Origin: JADJYF01 sp965278995
GTDB taxonomy: Bacteria > Pseudomonadota > Gammaproteobacteria > Ga0077536
Reading direction: 5' to 3'
DNA length: 64,000 bases
NCBI GenBank assembly: GCA_965278995.1
Contig: OZ257136.1
Location: 5,146,001 to 5,210,000 of the forward strand
Position numbers and translations under genes: made by a program. Shown here one piece after another: positions 62,268 to 64,000 of this stretch. The notes below the pieces were generated by a model. The model saw only the letters and a program-made list of their open reading frames with translations. It was not told where the DNA came from and ran no database searches. How positions within the stretch are numbered: the stretch's first letter is position 1; each line of letters opens with the position of its first letter.

Positions 62268-62999
62268 ATGACGCGTATTTTCATCACAGGCTGCTCCGAC
62301 GGGCTTGGTCTGGCCACGGCCCGGACGCTGCTTGCCGCTGGACATCAGGTCGTCGTTCACGTGCGCGCACGGCATCGGCTGCCGGCCGTGAGTGAACTGG
62401 TTGCGCGCGGTGCGGTGCCCATTGTCGGCGACCTCGCGGATGCCGAGCAGACGCTCGAAGTTGCGGATCAGGTAAACGACCTGGGCCACATGGATACCGT
62501 CATCCATAACGCGGGTGTGTACTCCGGGACGTCCGTACTCACAGTCAACGTGGTCGCGCCTTACGTGCTCACGGCGCGCATTCGCCGGCCGCAGCGCCTG
62601 ATCTACGTGAGCAGCGATATGCACCGTGGAGGAAAACCCAACCTCGACGGCATGAACTGGGGTGGAGGGCGAGCCAGCGGTTCATATTCCGACAGCAAGC
62701 TCCTCGTCACCACCCTCGCCGCCGCCGTCGCGCGGCGCTGGCCCGACGTCATCAGCAACGCCGTCAATCCGGGTTGGGTGCCGACCAAAATGGGCGGGGC
62801 CAATGCGCCCGATGATTTGCGTCTCGGACACCTGACGCAAGAATGGCTGGCCACGAGCGACAGTGCGGCGGCTCGCGCAAGCGGCGGCTATTGGCACCAC
62901 CAGCGTCAGCTCGCGCCACATCCGGCAGTCCTCGACGTCACTTTTCAGGACAATCTGCTCGATGCACTCGCCAGCGCTACGGGTGTGCTGCTGACATAG
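62268..62999 (+). CDS. SDR-family oxidoreductase
   Basis: The 243-residue protein has I-F-I-T-G-C-S-D-G-L-G as the TGxxxGxG nucleotide loop, H-N-A-G-V-Y (the NNAG-type motif), S-S-D-M in the serine position, and Y-S-D-S-K as the YxxxK catalytic pair, all intact. P-G-W-V-P-T follows as usual. It resembles short-chain dehydrogenases of the daunorubicin ketoreductase-like group. ATG 62268 was preferred to the GTG 15 bp upstream because the family begins right there; neither has a strong ribosome site. Confidence 0.85.
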   Translation: MTRIFITGCSDGLGLATARTLLAAGHQVVVHVRARHRLPAVSELVARGAVPIVGDLADAEQTLEVADQVNDLGHMDTVIHNAGVYSGTSVLTVNVVAPYVLTARIRRPQRLIYVSSDMHRGGKPNLDGMNWGGGRASGSYSDSKLLVTTLAAAVARRWPDVISNAVNPGWVPTKMGGANAPDDLRLGHLTQEWLATSDSAAARASGGYWHHQRQLAPHPAVLDVTFQDNLLDALASATGVLLT

Positions 63000-63162
63000 A
63001 CAAGGTTTGCCATAGCGCTAGACCCTCGAAGCCGCGCGCGCCCGTTCGACGTCTGGGCTGAGATACGTCGCCTCCGGGATCTCGCCTAAGCGCGTTTGCA
63101 CCTGCTCGGGGGTGAGAGAGACCGTGGAATTTCTGGAACTTCATGAGATGAGACGAATGTGT

Positions 63163-63672
63163 TCAAGGCGCGCTTCTACTTAGACTCAATTCGGTCGGTA
63201 CTGGCGTTTGCAACATGTCGAGCACCGGGCAATGTTGATTGACCACCGTACGCAGGCGTTCGAGGTCCGTATCGCTCGCGCTCGAGGTGATCTGTGCGTG
63301 CACACGGATGGCCTGGAAACCCGGGCGAATGCTTTCGTCAATGGCGAAAAAACCACGGAAATCGATGTCACCTTCGACACTCACTGCGATTGCTTCGAGC
63401 GGAATGCCGAGCGCGGTGGCGAATGCGCGGTAAGTGATTTCCTGACAGGTGCCGAGAGCCGCGAGCAGCAGTTCCACTGGGGTCGGGCCGGCATCGCTGC
63501 CGCCTATGCCCTGTGGTTCGTCCACGACCAGATTGTGGCCACGCAACTTCACGTCGGAACGGAAGCCCTCACCGAGCCGTGATTCGGACTTGAAAGTGCT
63601 GCGCGCGCGCAGGGGTTCACTGCGAAAATTCGCGTCGGCGGCGCGGATGGCGCTGGCCAATAGGTCATTCAT
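63163..63672 (-). CDS. OsmC-family protein
   Basis: The 169-residue protein shows G-S-D-A-G-P-T-P-V-E-L-L-L-A-A-L-G-T-C-Q-E-I, the typical central helix with the family's first cysteine, and N-Q-H-C-P-V-L-D with the second. So the peroxide-reducing cysteine pair of OsmC/Ohr proteins is present. The length is slightly greater than OsmC/Ohr (about 140) because of an N-terminal extension of 30 residues. It reduces organic peroxides in its characterised relatives. AGGAAGGG precedes the start. The gap to the preceding gene (63000-63162) has no gene I can support. Confidence 0.9.
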   Translation of the reverse strand: MNDLLASAIRAADANFRSEPLRARSTFKSESRLGEGFRSDVKLRGHNLVVDEPQGIGGSDAGPTPVELLLAALGTCQEITYRAFATALGIPLEAIAVSVEGDIDFRGFFAIDESIRPGFQAIRVHAQITSSASDTDLERLRTVVNQHCPVLDMLQTPVPTELSLSRSAP

Positions 63673-63783
63673 GGTGCCCTTCCTGTTGAACTGATGTACC
63701 GCCTGGCGGGGAGCCGTGGATTGTAGCGAGGGTGGCGCTGCCGGGCACTGCTGTCTGCGGCCCCGCCCAAGACGGTCGATTGA

Positions 63784-63924
63784 CAGGCTGGTGAAAAACT
63801 ACTGCGCTCGGCATGACCGCGTTGCACGAGCGCGCAAAAATCCACTTTGGCTGCGTGTAAACTCCGGTTTTGCGCAATCGTGCGCCTTGTCCTGCCGTCG
63901 CTCGCTACGTTTTTCACCAGCCTG
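63784..63924. repeat. 141-bp palindromic repeat, copy 2
   Basis: Opposite in orientation to the copy at 9907-10047 and equal in length. The two share the outer 30 bp on one side (CAGGCTGGTGAAAAACGTAG, then CGAGCGA) and 25 bp on the other, while the middle differs. Like copy 1 it stands between genes, upstream of the OsmC gene. Confidence 0.75.
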
Positions 63925-63955
63925 TTAAGTCGACAATAGATGTCGCGGCGGGATA

Positions 63956-64000
63956 ATGGCGCCGGTATCCACAAAAGATAACTCGTTGACCAACTCGCAA
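63956..64000 (+). CDS. Possible start of a gene that leaves the window
   Basis: ATG 63956 opens a frame (M-A-P-V-S-T-K-D-N-S-L-T-N-S-Q) that is open to the window end. A GGCGGG lies just before. Fifteen codons are too few to identify it. Confidence 0.25.
   Translation, partial: MAPVSTKDNSLTNSQ

Noticed and set aside
63015..63140. Short minus-strand run reading S-L-T-P-E-Q-V-Q-T-R-L-G-E-I-P-E-A
   Set aside because: It looks protein-like and ends in a stop codon, but has no start codon and is closed upstream by a stop after a few codons; too short to assign as a gene or remnant.
1..64000. CRISPR arrays, prophage or insertion sequences
   Set aside because: No regularly spaced short repeats, integrase, transposase or phage structural gene was seen; the only dispersed repeat is the 141-bp element.

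Overview
The window reads as chromosome of a high-GC Gammaproteobacterium. Evidence is the cluster of pseudomonad-like and steroid-degrader-like catabolic genes, class III-type PHA synthase, VPLPA/PEP-CTERM type surface proteins, and a TetR regulator of the LuxR/HapR/SmcR kind. A member of the Steroidobacterales/Nevskiales range is my best guess, but nothing here fixes the genus. I saw no rRNA, tRNA, CRISPR array, transposase or phage gene.

Left part (1-24.8 kb) is a mosaic of short operons for accessory catabolism. A minus-strand operon (3520 to 492) encodes a linalool dehydratase/isomerase-like enzyme, a short CobW-type GTPase and a membrane protein with a MerT-like half. Next to it lie a LuxR/HapR-type TetR regulator and a palindrome that resembles the operator of that family. 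Further on are a D-aminoacylase-type amidohydrolase, a Baeyer-Villiger-type flavoprotein monooxygenase, a DUF3336-patatin lipase, a phaE-like/phaC/GNAT operon, a molybdopterin oxidoreductase, RidA, an AraC regulator, a VOC protein, cyanase, a beta-lactamase-fold esterase and a PEP mutase-family lyase. A cobalamin riboswitch at about 19.33-19.52 kb precedes a VPLPA-CTERM surface protein that ends at a strong hairpin terminator. A NylA-like amidase, an O-methyltransferase, an SDR and a MaoC-like hydratase follow.

Central part (24.8-33.4 kb) carries mtgA, then a tightly packed set of genes with overlapping or nearly touching ends: sapC family, a GAF-HlyD membrane fusion protein, a PqqD-M50 protease-HlyD hybrid, a truncated SecA-like ATPase and a second HlyD-type periplasmic adaptor. 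There is no ABC transporter, TolC or TpsB gene. These lie directly upstream of one 27.9 kb gene (33625-61497) for a 9290-residue secreted protein. It begins with a LEPR-XLL motif and runs through thousands of residues of ~108-residue repeats, internal RTX calcium-binding repeats, a propeller-like region, two beta-helices, Ig/PKD-like domains and a cohesin-dockerin-cohesin tail. A small cohesin-like VPxP-CTERM protein follows it. I infer that this is a dedicated export and surface display system for a giant adhesin or S-layer-like protein. It is the most interesting thing in the window.

Right end (62-64 kb) has an SDR, an OsmC-family protein and a second copy of a 141-bp palindromic repeat whose first copy, in opposite orientation, lies at 9.9-10.05 kb.
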